Assembly (NCBI GenBank): GCA_026929865.2
Contig: CM049400.1
Coordinates: forward strand, 15,272,501-15,336,500
From: Hyperoplus lanceolatus
Lineage: Eukaryota > Chordata > Actinopteri > Uranoscopiformes > Ammodytidae
Direction: 5' to 3'
DNA: 64,000 bases
The notes under the pieces were generated by a model. The model had not been told where the DNA came from, ran no database searches, and saw only the letters and a list, made by a program, of their open reading frames with translations. The translations under genes and the position numbers were made by a program. Below are positions 33,670 to 45,849 of this stretch, piece after piece; position 1 is the stretch's first letter, and every line of letters starts with the position of its first letter.

Positions 33670-35838
33670 TAAACACCTTTGAAATGAAACTACTTTAGTT
33701 AAAGGTTGAGATTATTTTGAACTATGTTATGGATGGATTCATCTACAGTATTACATCATTTACGTTATCACGTTTAAATTCAAGGGTTTTAAGATAGTTT
33801 AAGTTTTAAGTTCACAAAGTCTGAGATGTTTTTCAAAAAATAAACCATCAATCAGTTCATCAGTCTATCAGAACAATAAATAAATCCCATTTAATATCAC
33901 CAAATTTAGGACTACATGCATGTTTTCATAATTTGTTTTTACCACATTGATTTGTGGCACAATACTACAAATCTGTTTTTTTATTGCTATAAAAGTTAAC
34001 TGGATTTTTGATTAAATATTGTGAATGCAACACATGGAGTCTGATGGCTTTTGAAGTGTCACCTTTCATTGTGATGGCAAGGCAACGTACAGTGAAGCAG
34101 AAAACAAAGACTAACTAAATAAATACATTTAAAGGTGCTGTGAAACAAGTCGACACAGGCCGATTGAAGACAATGTGTAGATAATGAATAATGTATAAGT
34201 TGGTTGATGCATAATTGATCAGTTATAATATAATTTCACATAGGCTGTGTTTTGATTTAAGGCAGTGCAGTCTGCAAAATGATAAAACTTGAGCTTAATT
34301 TCACATGATGATCTATAGCGTAACTTGGAGATCTTACTCCTCAAATAAACTTGGCACACTGTATGAATCTCTGTCTTTCATTTAAGCGCTAATGGAAGGA
34401 ATGAGTAAATCAATAATGCAACTAAGTATTTAAAATAATCCAATTCTAGGCACTACTTTGAGCCAGCATCTTCTTTGAGAGGCAGCAAAGCTGGCAACAA
34501 AAGCAGAGGAATATTTTCATTTTATATCAGTGCTTGGCAGAGTCTTACTGAATGTAAAACAAAGAAGCTATGCCTCCTTAAAGTGACTACATAGCAGGGA
34601 CTTTAAACCTTTATAAAATCTACTTCCCATACAAATAGGGAGCAATTAGTTTATAGAGAATGGTGACTGCCATGTCGGCCGGAATTACACAAGAAGCTGA
34701 TTTCACTGTTAATTCAGCGTTATTGATGTCCCAGTAAGTGTGGTCATAACATATGGTAGAATCTCATTTAATTAGAAATAATTCAAATTAGTAAAATTAT
34801 GTTGATGTTGAAAGGCAACATACATGAGTCACATGACTTAATTCCCTCAGATAATCCTGTTTAATTCTTCTTTTTTTAAATACTTTTCTACATTGTTTTT
34901 AAATATTTACCCCTCTTGACGCGAACAAGGCTTAAACACTTTGTTGTTTTAACAGAGATCCTTACTTCATTATCATAATGCATTTATAATTCAAGTAAGT
35001 GTTTTATTAATGCACATATTTGTTTCCGAGGGAGAAAATAGCTCTTGCATTATAATTGTCCTTCTCTGCATGGATGAATAACAAGGCCTTGAGGCCAATG
35101 TCTGGTACCATAAGTAGTTTTTTAGGGGTTGGGGCATGCAAAAAAATTTAAAATTAAAAATAAATAGAGAAAGGTCATGGTTGCCTTGTGTGGCTGTTTA
35201 CACGACACCGCACCCTGTGGCAAGTGGTCAGATCTGAAACTCCCAGGCCAACGCATTATAGATCCCCCCATATTCCCCCCTCCCAAAGATGAATGCACCA
35301 GTGAGTGCTCAACTGATTTCTCCTTTACAACTGTAATCATCACATGCAAAACTGCCCCTCGTGAACAGCTGAGCTTTTTAATGTATATTGCAAGAGGGAT
35401 ATATTATGTGCTAGGAAATTGGGTTTAACAGTGTTCAGGGAACGGCTCACTGCTGTCACACTCTGTCTCCCAAGTATATAAAAGTACAAAATGAGTTAAA
35501 GGCTTTTCATTGAAAGGCTGGTCATGAACAGCATTAAAGAATCAGTAGAATCCATTAAAATAAAGAGCACTACTTAAGACTAAATTAAACTTTCAGCAGA
35601 TCCATGGCTCTTTAAACCACTGTGTGGTTAAGATAACTTTAAAACCTAACCCAAATGGGTACCTTCATCAATACTCCCCTGCAGCACTCTCTTTCACTGT
35701 TGCCCAAACATGCGTGTGTTGACACACACTCTTTAACATATAAACTGACAGATTGTGTTTGCTTAACACATTGTCATTGATGAACACAACAATATTTCAC
35801 ATCAAGATTGTCTAATAAAAATGATCGGTGCTGTGATT
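33670..35838. other. No gene seen
   Basis: AT-rich, low-repeat sequence. The stretch 34450-34760 is moderately complex and non-repetitive, but nothing identifies it. Confidence 0.45.
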
Positions 35839-35846
35839 ATGGGGTC

Positions 35847-36736
35847 CAGAGCCGGCCCAAGCCTTCAGGGGGCCCTAAGCGAAATATGATTAGGGGGCCC
35901 CTCTCCAATGTTAGCGCTGCTGAAACTATAGATCTTTGTAAAATCTCATTCACACACCCAGTGTTTTCCGCTAGTGCCTCCACTGTGCAGCTGTGTGAAA
36001 ATATTAGACAGCCTCGATTCAGACCCTTCTAGGGTGTCCGGGGGTATGCCCCCCAGGAGATTTTTTAAACTTTTTTAAAGTGAAATGCATGAATCTAGTG
36101 CACTTTGAAAGGAAGATTAAGAGGCTAAATCTGAGAAATGTTGTGTGAACAAATAATTTGGAGACTGCACTGGGACAGATGAATTAGAAGCTATTGAAGA
36201 AGGACACATGGATTTTCCATAAAAATATTAATATAAAATAAAATATTATGGAGGGTCTTCTGGGTTGGGCTTGGAGCTCTTGTTCTTTTACGGGACATAT
36301 TTCTCTGTAATATAATGAATGCATTTAAATGCAGTGAGAGGAACGAAGCAGAAGAACTCTGTTGTCCAGCTACTGTATCTTTTTTTCCACAGACGAGGCT
36401 GAAATTGGCTAAACACAGTGCATGGGCAACTGAGGGCAGCCCCATTTCCAATTGTTTTTAAATAAACTATGCTGTGCATAGATGTGAACGTGACATGATC
36501 AGATAATATCGGATTACCTCCCAGATGAACTGATTACATTTTTAGGCTAATAATTATCTAGACCAAACCATTTTATTCCTTTTTTTATGATAACTTACAT
36601 TTGCATAATATGGTGTTAATATCAAACACACACAAAAAAAAAATATCTTTATTTTTACATTTTTTTGAGGGGCCACCCCTGGCGGTCGGGGGCCCTAAGC
36701 GACCACTTAGTTTGCTTATGCCTCGGGCCGGCTCTG
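35847..36736. mobile_element. Non-autonomous hAT element (CAGAGCCGGCCC ends)
   Basis: CAGAGCCGGCCCAAGCC and CCTCGGGCCGGCTCTG form the inverted ends. The exact 8-bp duplication ATGGGGTC flanks them (35839-35846, 36737-36744). Subterminal GGGGGCCCTAAGCGA occurs on both sides in direct orientation. It is non-coding, 890 bp. Confidence 0.92.
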
Positions 36737-36820
36737 ATGGGGTCCACTATGGAATGTATAAGCTGAAACCTTAATGGTGTTCTGCCTGCCAATATTGTTT
36801 AAACCTTTTATTTTATACAT

Positions 36821-36821
<1 letters not shown>

Positions 36822-36884
<63 letters not shown>
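36822..36884. repeat. (ATT)n microsatellite
   Basis: About 20 perfect ATT units. Confidence 0.97.
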
Positions 36885-36886
<2 letters not shown>

Positions 36887-37624
36887 TTTTCTTTTATAAA
36901 TGTGAGCTCCTCAGAGATACAAAGCATTATTGATACATGTCTGATTTCCATGCTTGCAGCATGTCACTATAACACTTCATATCTCCCTGATGATAGATAA
37001 TAACACTTAGCAGGTGAACAGGTTTTATGACAGAAAATGCCCAATAATGCTCTGACAAAAAGAAATATAACAAATTCCACACCACAATAGTAAGACCTGC
37101 TAATTATACTAGATTAACGGTTGACTGTCATAAAACAAATGAAAGAGGTTCAGCAGTGAAGTGGCTGGGCATTAGGTATTAGGAGTGTGACTGTGTTTTG
37201 ACTGAACTGATACAGAGCTAATTATTTAACAGCTCTCCTTTGCCTCCTTCACCTTTAGTCAAGAGTTAAGATAATGGATTTATTGACTGTGTATCAATAA
37301 AAAATGTTATCAAAGAATAAAGATTTGGGCAATGAAAATTGTAATTTGGTTGTTAAGTTTGTGCTTCGGAAAAAAAGTGTTGTAGGCTACTTCACAGGAT
37401 TTAAATGGATCCCACTTTATCTTTGATATCAAACAGAAAGAGTTGAGGCTCTCTTACTTTAGAAACAAATAAGTGGTCCTGTCAACATTCAGAACGTTTA
37501 AACAATTGCTGAGACTCACAGCCAAGCAAATAAACCAGCCATGCAGATATATTTTTTATGTGTGTCTGTGGTGTTTTAGGTGGGTATTTGCCTAACTTTG
37601 TTTGATAACTCTGTGTAAATGTAG
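36885..37624. other. No gene seen
   Basis: AT-rich spacer; nothing recognised. Confidence 0.45.
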
Positions 37625-38746
37625 TATATGGTCCATATACGTATTGATCGTTTGTTTTTAGGATTGAATCCAAAGTGACAGAAAGGAGATTACCACTCGT
37701 ACTTTCGTTTTACCGTTTTCCTGTTGGAATGCAGAAACAAAAATACGAGCCAGATTATCTTTTTTCGCTTATTGCTACAAAACCAAAAAAGAATGACAGA
37801 AACAAGGAAACGGAAGAACGGAGATTTTTGTATCCAATGTGTGTGTGAGATCTTTGATTTTGCTCCTTTGCTCAACACGTTAACTTGGCACATATTTGTG
37901 AACCGAAATCTTTGTGAGAACTATCAGACTGCAGACAGAAGTAAAGAAAATCAAGTACATAGTTCTCGCTAGAAATCTTATAAAAACATCATTACAATGA
38001 TCTATGCTCTTTTTAATTCCCACTGAAAAGGGCATCCATCGCAGCGTTTAAAAGCTCAGAAGGGCTGCTGTTATAGGCTCGTTTTGTGTAACGTGATACG
38101 GGCTGGATGTCCACTAGTTCATTAAGCACGTTCAAATGTTAAGTTTTTCGGCCCATAAATGTTACATTGCCTACGCATCCCCCGCTTGCAGTAGAGTTCA
38201 CTGACAAGGTTTTTCTCTGGTGACTGTGTTGGGTGCCAAGTGTGCCACCGCACAGGGCCTCGCGCCTGGTTTCAATAATATTTTCTTTATTTTAATATAG
38301 GCAACAGAAAAAAATCACACTAGGTAGAGTGTGGCTCCTTTACCAAAAAAGAATAGGCTATGGCAACAGCTCACTGGATAGAGCCATAACACGGGACTGA
38401 GACCCGTCACATACAGCTAGTCAGAACGGCGTAGTGCCCTCTTCCTCTCCAAATATGCCAAGAGCGCACAGATTGGACACTGTTTTGGCTGATAAGCGGG
38501 TAAGAACAACGTGCGTTGCAACGGCGTCAAAAAAGTCACAGGATCATTGCACCGACAAATCGATCAAACCATCACCATCTCTCTTTGCTGAGGCAGGGCT
38601 CATAACAATGCCATTTTCAGGGATAGATATTTCAATTTAAACAGCCCCAGAAAACGGTGAAACGAAAATATGAGTGGTATTCCCCTTTCTGTCACTTTGG
38701 ATTCAATCCGAAAAACAAACGATCAAAACTTACACGGACCATATAT
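37625..38746. mobile_element. Element with ~100-bp inverted repeats
   Basis: 37625-37722 and 38650-38746 are inverted copies at roughly 80-85% by eye; the shared core includes GATCGTTTGTTTTT, GGATTGAATCCAAAGTGACA and GAAAGG. The interior has no recognisable protein. Outside, TGTAAATGTAG (37614-37624) and TGTATGTGTAC (38747-38757) are similar and could be a decayed 9-11 bp target duplication. Superfamily unknown; long inverted repeats are common in Mutator-type elements. Confidence 0.65.
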
Positions 38747-38798
38747 GTATGTGTACACACATTGAGTTGCCTGAATGTATGACTACATGTGTGTGTGC

Positions 38799-38833
38799 AA
38801 CCTGGTCTCACGGCATTTCCGTGAGACCAGGTT
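38799..38833. repeat. Perfect 15-bp stem hairpin
   Basis: AACCTGGTCTCACGG, a 5-nt spacer CATTT, then CCGTGAGACCAGGTT. The arm sequence looks like a transposon end; the whole may be a miniature element collapsed to its two termini. Confidence 0.85.
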
Positions 38834-39166
38834 CGTGTGTGTTTATGAAATTACTAAGGATCTCAGACCAAGAGTCCAGTCAGGCATGATTAGATGATGT
38901 GAAGCTTAGGTCAAGGTTACATTTTTCTAACAGCTGTGGCTGAAATTGCAGTGAAACCCTCCACCAGTCTCTGGCAATATGGACTAGACCGTGAGCTTCC
39001 CCCCTGACATGACCTTGGATTCATGCATTTTTCATGAGGCAGAATGGCAGAGGGAGGCCTCCCCATTCCTGCAATAATTAGTATTGAGCTTAGTAAGGTG
39101 GTATGTTCATTATATCAAAGAAAGGTCTATGTTGAAAACAAAAAAAAAATATATAAAATTTGCATA

Positions 39167-40230
39167 GGGGAAGGTGGGGTGATTTGTGCATTTTGGAAGT
39201 TGCAAAACCCCTTGTTTCTAGAAAACCGTGGAAGAAATTGGAAATGTGACCACATATTTAAGAAGAGCCATCCATTTGACTCATCCTGTAAAGAAGGGAG
39301 ACACAAGGAATAAGATATAAGCACATTTAAGCTCAAAAAACTGTGTTTTGCCTTTCAAAGTAAAATTTCCATGATCAAGGTTTTTTGATTATTGTGTCTG
39401 AACAATTATAGACACGTTTGAAAACATTTGACACATGTTTTAGTGCTTTGGTATGCTACACTTTGAGTCTATATAGTTAGCACAATGTCAACCCTAAATT
39501 GCTGCATCATGCCTATTATCCAAAATTCTGGGGATGGGGTGATTTGTGCGCAAGGGCCTGGGTGAGTTATAAGTAAGTAAGTAAGTAAAATGTATTTATA
39601 AAAGCACATTTATGACAGTTTGCACTGTCCAAAGTGCTGTACATAGTGCATTCAGTAGGTAAACAATGAAGGTAAAATAACAATAACCAAAATAAAAGAC
39701 GTAAAGCCCATATATCCACATAAACACAGATAGTAGTGCAGAGGTAAGTAAGTAGTGCAGAGGTTAATGGGGAGGAAACACCAGGGTGTACATATGGGTT
39801 TTGAGCCTTGATTTAAAGGCAGAAATGTAGGGGGAATCACATTTGTCAGGTGGCAGTTGGTTCCACAAGCACGGAGCAACTAGTGCAAAGTACATTTCTG
39901 AGAGTTGTGCCAGTGGCATGGCTGTATACGCTGGTCACCAAAAGAAAGTGATAGTCTACAGTAGCTCAGGAGAGAGTGACATCTCAATTCCACTTAACGA
40001 CACCACTGATGAGAGTTCAGATGGCCAGAAAGATGATGATGGTGACTTTGTCATTGTGACACAAGACAACTTTTTTTCCGAAAGCTATATTTCTTAAACA
40101 GTTTATTCCAGATCCAAAGTTTTTATTGCCAGGGATGCACAATATCCTGAAATATATGTACATATTTGAGTTGGAGACATAACTGTCATCACTTTGAGTA
40201 AAAAGTTGCACAAATCACCCCACCTTCCCC
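39167..40230 (+). mobile_element. TA-flanked G-rich-ended element (pogo-like?), copy 2
   Basis: GGGGAAGGTGGGGTGATTTG and CAAATCACCCCACCTTCCCC are perfect 20-bp inverted ends with TA on each side (39165-39166, 40231-40232). The interior parallels 31858-33129 for most of its length, including the LINE-tail insert (about 39566-39890), but the repeated phrase is now GATTTGTGC/GTTGCA instead of GTTGTGCC. Confidence 0.78.
39910..40097 (+). pseudogene. Relic of transposase C-terminus, copy 2
   Basis: The frame MAVYAGHQKKVIVYSSSGE continues through SDISIPLNDTTDESSDGQKD to DDDGDFVIV, then runs into terminal sequence. The acidic tail followed by DFVIV matches the relic at 32600 and fits the end of a pogo-like transposase. 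The element body has lost everything else. Confidence 0.45.
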
Positions 40231-42730
40231 TACTTGAATTTCAATATACGGACAATGAACTCAAATCCTTTTATACTTATTTTTAATATTACATATTTTT
40301 ACTTGGTGCTCTGTATGAAAATTAGCAACAATGTATAAGAAAAAGATATGGAGTGGGATGCTGTGGTATGAACAAGACCCTCACACAAGGTCTTTGCAAA
40401 GCAGAAGCTGTCATACAGGGATTAGGGGGATGAGCAGAAAACCGACAATAGGCACCAGCTTATATTCTTTAGAAGACAAGATTTAAATTTTAATCCACTA
40501 TAAATGAAGGTGACAAAACAAAATGCAATCACCACTAGTAGGCCTAAATATCCACACTCTGAAAGCTTATAATAAACATGAAAAAAGACGTACTGAACAA
40601 TTGAGAGGAACTCAAAAACTGGAGACTGAAGAGAGCGGAAGTGAACAACTGGTATACATGCGATTAAACTAGAGGAGAGGGACATAACATGTTTATAAAG
40701 CAAGCACACTTGTTGCTTTGTTTTGCTACAATGGACATTTGCAATGTTTTCAACTCAGACAGGTGTGATAGGCAAATGCAAACATGTTGCCGGAGAACAC
40801 TCGTTACCTGAAAAGAGTGATTATAATGTCCATGATGCCTTTTCATAAAGCATGTCTAGCAAACCTAATAGCCCACACTAGTGCTGTGGGAATCAACATT
40901 CACGTCATGCAAAGCATTGACTCTTCCAGTTATTGGCAAAATAAAATCACGGGAGGACGATAATAAACTAAGCTAAAAACAATTTAATTTTCCACATGGA
41001 AAACATCCCGACACAATCCCCTTTTGATTTTCCTTTTATCCTGCATCTTGTTTTCCTCATCAGCCATAAGCTCAATTGGCATTTTGTTCTGATATGATAA
41101 CCTCATACCACTGCCATCTGCTCACTGGTCTATTAATTTACAGGGAACTGCAACACAACAAATAACCTTTGAATAAGAAAAAGACAAACAAAAAGGAAGG
41201 GGAAAGTCATGGAAGACTCGACATAATTTGAACAAACACAGCAGCAATTCTAGATAATAAAACAAAACTGCATAACAGTGATTTTCCTGACTATTTATTG
41301 TGCTACTTTCAATCTACAGCAGGTTAAATTAGCTTGATATAGATGTACTGTACATATGTATTGCATTTACTCTTTCTTATTGCTTTTATTCTAATCACCA
41401 AAGTAAGGACTTGTTCTCCTGACAAAGTACCTAACTAGAAACAAGCAGTCTGGTGGATTAGAGTAGGCAAGAGACTGTAGGGTCTGTATTGACCTCACAG
41501 GAGGGGGCAGGTGTGACTCATTACTAGTTGAGGCAAAAATGCTCTGGTAGAGCAACGTGGTTGAGCTTTACATTGCAGAGGTTATACTGGAAGGGCTAAT
41601 GGTTTGATTAGTTATTTTGTACCTAAACACTATACCATTCACCTTTTTACCTATACAATGAAACCAGAACTCACTACATCTAGAGAGGAACAGGTTGTCA
41701 AAAGACAAGCAAATAAATAAAAATACAGCCAGAATAGCTGCTTACAAATACAGCATATAGAGTTCATTTCATCAGCATCAGGTGAGTGGCCCCTTTTCAT
41801 CTTTAGACCAGGATCAAAGCAAGCCCATACCATTCTCATTTTACCACGTAACATTATCTGTGTTAACATTAATGAAAAGTGGCTTGTGTGTGGCCCACAA
41901 TGTAAATACAAACCATAGTTTAAAATATAACCCAAAATGTAACAACTGGTCGTAAATCTGTCAAAATACAGACTCCATAATGTGATGACTATTTTCCCAT
42001 AATGTTTCAACTTTTTACATGTTGGTTCACATTATGATGCGAGCAAAATATTTTGGTCTTAATAGTGTAATAATTGTACTACATGATTAGTGAATAAATC
42101 ATTCATGTAATAAAGGGGTAATTGCTTCAATGTAGAGAGTACTATGTAATGCAAGCAATATTCAAATAGCATTTACTGTAATTCAAGGCTCAGGGAGTTC
42201 ATACACAAATGTCTGTGTGCACACGTCTGTGTAGACTGAAACAACACAACATTTTGTGAAATACTACAAACAAAAGGTCACACACAGTCACAGTCACACA
42301 TCAATATCACACAGAAGTTTTAATGAAAACTATTCATAAAGGAATAGTTAAATATTTTAAAGTGTTATCTTGTTGCCTTTATTTAGTTCTTAAATTACAT
42401 AACGTGTAAAAGTATAGAGCGCAACAACTTGGTTAATAAATAAAGTCCCAATAAGCATACGTGAGCGTTTCGTGATGTTGTAAAGTTTATCGTTTGACCT
42501 GCTCCCAGTGTTTGAGCTAAACTAACCTGGATTAGCGATATATGTCTTTTTCTGAATCAAAAATGCACACACAGGTAGGTACAAGAAGGGTTTCTGTTGC
42601 CTTTTCTTGAGCAAGAGAGTGAATCAAAAAGCGAAAATCTTAAAATGTTGAACTATTCGTTTAACAAATATATAGCTTAAATTCATGATTAAAAGAAAAT
42701 ACCTATATTTTCTTAACATTTAACGTTACA
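40231..42730. other. No gene seen
   Basis: 2.5 kb without recognised repeats or domains. The 119-codon minus-strand frame at 41651-42010 has no family features. The stretch 40950-41150 is non-repetitive and of moderate complexity. Confidence 0.45.
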
Positions 42731-43022
42731 TTTTTTTTTTTTTTTCATTTAACTTTTATTTATCCTCGAGAGACCAATTGAGGGGTGACCCTCATTTCCA
42801 ATGACGTCGAGTCAAAGTTACATGCTTCCACAGTCACTACAGAACACTTCAAACATTGAATTACAATAACAAGTATTGAGCTCTTGTGCCACCACTGGCA
42901 TCAGGAGCTGTTTGGGCTTAAATGTCTTGCCCAAGGACACTTCAACATGTGGACAGGAAGAGGAAGGGATTGAACCACCAAACCTCTGATCGTGGAAAAC
43001 CTGATTTACCTACTGAGGAAGG
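42731..43022 (-). mobile_element. tRNA-derived SINE
   Basis: Read on the minus strand: an A-box-like CTCAGTAGGTAAATCAGG (43001-43018 region), a B box GGTTCAATCCC (42965-42975), the conserved body GTCCTTGGGCAAGACATTTA, then AGGATAAATAAAAGTTAAAT and a poly(A) tail (T run at 42731-42743 on +). The RNA polymerase III promoter boxes, about 30 nt apart, and the terminal A tract are SINE hallmarks. Confidence 0.7.
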
Positions 43023-43189
43023 GCAATGGGCAAATGTCTCATCGTATTTAGTCCAATTTAGAATTAAGTATTCAGTCTATTTGGTCTATATATTTGTATT
43101 TCAACTTAGGGTTAAACCAAGTGAAGTGGGCCTGAACATCTCAGGGATATGCATGACTCAAACATCAAAACATACAGTATACAGCGTGT

Positions 43190-43193
<4 letters not shown>

Positions 43194-43250
<57 letters not shown>
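43194..43250. repeat. (AT)n microsatellite
   Basis: About 28 AT units, self-complementary. Confidence 0.97.
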
Positions 43251-43256
<6 letters not shown>

Positions 43257-44681
43257 CAAATAGCTTCTGTTATGACAGCATGACATCAAGACTTTAGAGT
43301 TGACGTGGAAAATACCCCCACTTTCAACTAAAATTTGTTTTCTGACATAAATCAGCTTTAGAGCAAGGACGGGATGGTTTTCTCTATATAGCTGGGCTTA
43401 TCAGGTTCCATTAATGTCACTGTGATTGCTAAAGCACTTACTCATTCCTTGCCTATTTGCTTTGAAATTGTGTACAATTGCTCCAGCCTTGCTTTTGAGA
43501 GTCTCTGTGTGCGAGCATCTGTTTTCAGAAAGATCAGTTGACAAATCAAGTGTGATAGTCACTTTGAATTTTGTCCTGAAATAAAAGGGTACATAGTCTT
43601 TTATAATCTTTTTTCATTTTGAGCGTTCCTATCTTTAATAACTACCACTACCATCAGGGCCGACGGACTGGGGGGGGGGGGGGGGTACATAAGACAGGCT
43701 TGGGGGTCCTAAGGCAGAGGGGGGCCCATAAAAAAATATATATTTGCATTTAACTAGCTCAATATAGGACCTTGGAAGCCCCCCAAACAATGTTATTCAA
43801 AAAAATTAATAATTGACTGGCTCATGATCGGCTCCTGATCTCCATGGTTGGGGGGGGGTATGGAGATCAGGGGCCTATCATTTGCCAGTACATTATTTGT
43901 TATATTTTAGATAAAATTGTTCGGGGCTACGAATATCAGGGGCCTATATTGAGCCATTAAAACAAATAAACAAAGACTTCAAAGAGAGAATGAGCTTTGG
44001 CATAAGGGATTATTAAAAAAAATCCCAAAGCTGACTTGATTTTTTAAACATGTACATTATTTGTTTCTGCTTTTTGGTTATTCTGTGTATCCAAATTACA
44101 AACACTGTTTGTGTGTATGGTTATTAAAAGTCATTAGACCAGGGGTCGGGTTGGTGTAAAAATAACCTGAAAATGATTTGGTCATTCATCAATAGAAATA
44201 TTTTGGTGTTATCTGGCTCAGAGATAGCCTGGCTTCGCCTGCCTACCTACTTCCGCCCAAATTTAATTTTCCCTTCAGTAGTCAGTCTGGGGCTACGGTG
44301 AATTCACGTGTTTGAGCTCAGGAACATTTCCGGCCGTCCAATCAGGGAACAGAGCGAGTGGCTGAGAACGATGACGTTGAAGTCGCGCTCCATTTTCAGT
44401 TGAATGCTGCGACCAAACGTTATGCGATTGATTGGCTGATCCAGAGTGGCACTGGGCAGATCCAATAGTTTTAAAGCTCCCATATTATACACTTTTCGGT
44501 ACTATTATACACCATATTATATGTCTTAGTGGTCCCTAATACGTTTTTCTTTAATTGTTTGCTGAAAAAAACTTTCAGATAATTTATTGTACTGTGCTGA
44601 TGTTCAGCTAATCTCACAATGGCCTATTTTTTAAAAAGAGCTGCAGCTCCCCTCGTAAATATACAATCTTTGAGCTGCCCC

Positions 44682-45849
44682 TGTTACGGGTCCCAGGATT
44701 GGGGTGCCACGTGACAATAAAGATGTCTGTAATATACAGAAAAGGTGAGAAGCAATGAAGACACGGCTGGTTAGTTTGTCATCCAAGTTGCATCTCTATT
44801 CAAATTCACAAATAAAATACAATACATTTCTCCTGAGTTTCTCTTTTGTTCAGTCTTCAACTGTATAAGTGCATTACATCTAGTTCACATACATCCTATT
44901 CTAATTCACATTCACCTGTATAAGTGAGTTAAGGCATCAGTAATAATACAGTGCAAATTACAGCATTTATCTACTGTACTTGAATGCAACATGTAAGTTG
45001 CAATTATTCTAGCTTCACACACACTTAAACATACACAAAGTATCACTCAGAGAAAGCTAAATGTTTTCAATACAAGGTAAACCCAGTTGTGACTCTGGAT
45101 GTAACAGTTACACTCTTATCTTTAAACAGTATGCATTAATATAAACATCATACATTCTTCATAACTTGTAAAACTGTAGCCATGAACCTTTAACATTTAC
45201 TCAAATTCCCCTTTAAGCTGCTGTGTGTGCGGGAGAACACACATCAAAATAACACGGTGCAAAATACACACAATAAACCTTACATCAAGCGGCACGCCTG
45301 CAAGACATTACGTAGGGCGAATAATAAACCCATATTCGGCGGAGCAGGAGGCTACGCGCCTTACAGTATTTTCTCTTAAGTTCGCTAAAAACACTCAAAA
45401 CATGACCCAAGCTTATTCCACAGTTACCCATATAAAGCAAGGCTTAGCTTATTCAAAAGTTATACATATAAAGCAAGGCTTTAGTAGGTTGACAATAAAC
45501 CTTAAATCAAACGGCACGCCTGATAGACATTACACAGGGCGATAATAAACCCATAATCGGCAGAGCCGGAGCTTTCGCGCCTTACGGTCTTTTCTCTCCC
45601 TTTGTTCTCAACGGCAGTATTTTAAAGTCTCTTAAGTTCGCTAAAACACTCAAAAACATGACCCTAACTTCTTCAACAGTTATACATATAAAGCAAGGCT
45701 TTAGAAGGTTGACATTTTATACCAACTACTGACCTGTAATATACAGAAAAGGTGAGAAGCAATGAAGACACGGCTGGTTAGTTTGTCATCCAAGTTGCAT
45801 CTGAGGATGCGGGCGGAGGTGCTCCCCAATGACAACAACCCGTAACGCA
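44682..45849. mobile_element. Possible solo LTR or unclassified insert
   Basis: Begins TGTTACGGGTCCC and ends ACCCGTAACGCA, so an inverted TGTTACGGGT/ACCCGTAACG with TG...CA limits, as in LTRs. It contains an identical 69-bp direct repeat (44727-44795 and 45734-45802) and a 222-bp tandem duplication. No target duplication is visible, so the nature is uncertain. Confidence 0.35.
45271..45713. repeat. Diverged 222-bp tandem duplication
   Basis: Unit 1 (45271-45492) and unit 2 (45493-45713) share CAATAAACCTTA, CGGCACGCCTG, CGCGCCTTAC, TCTCTTAAGTTCGCTAAAA and TATAAAGCAAGGCTTTAG, with scattered differences and one about 30-base insertion in unit 2. Confidence 0.8.

Noticed and set aside
41651-42010. 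119-codon minus-strand frame
   Set aside because: Low-complexity composition and no recognisable motif or splice context.
43200-43250. Long AT palindrome as a possible origin or cruciform
   Set aside because: A plain (AT)n microsatellite explains it.
44139-44224. CAGGGGTCGG resembling a hAT end
   Set aside because: No matching second terminus or 8-bp duplication found, and it lies within the outer hAT.
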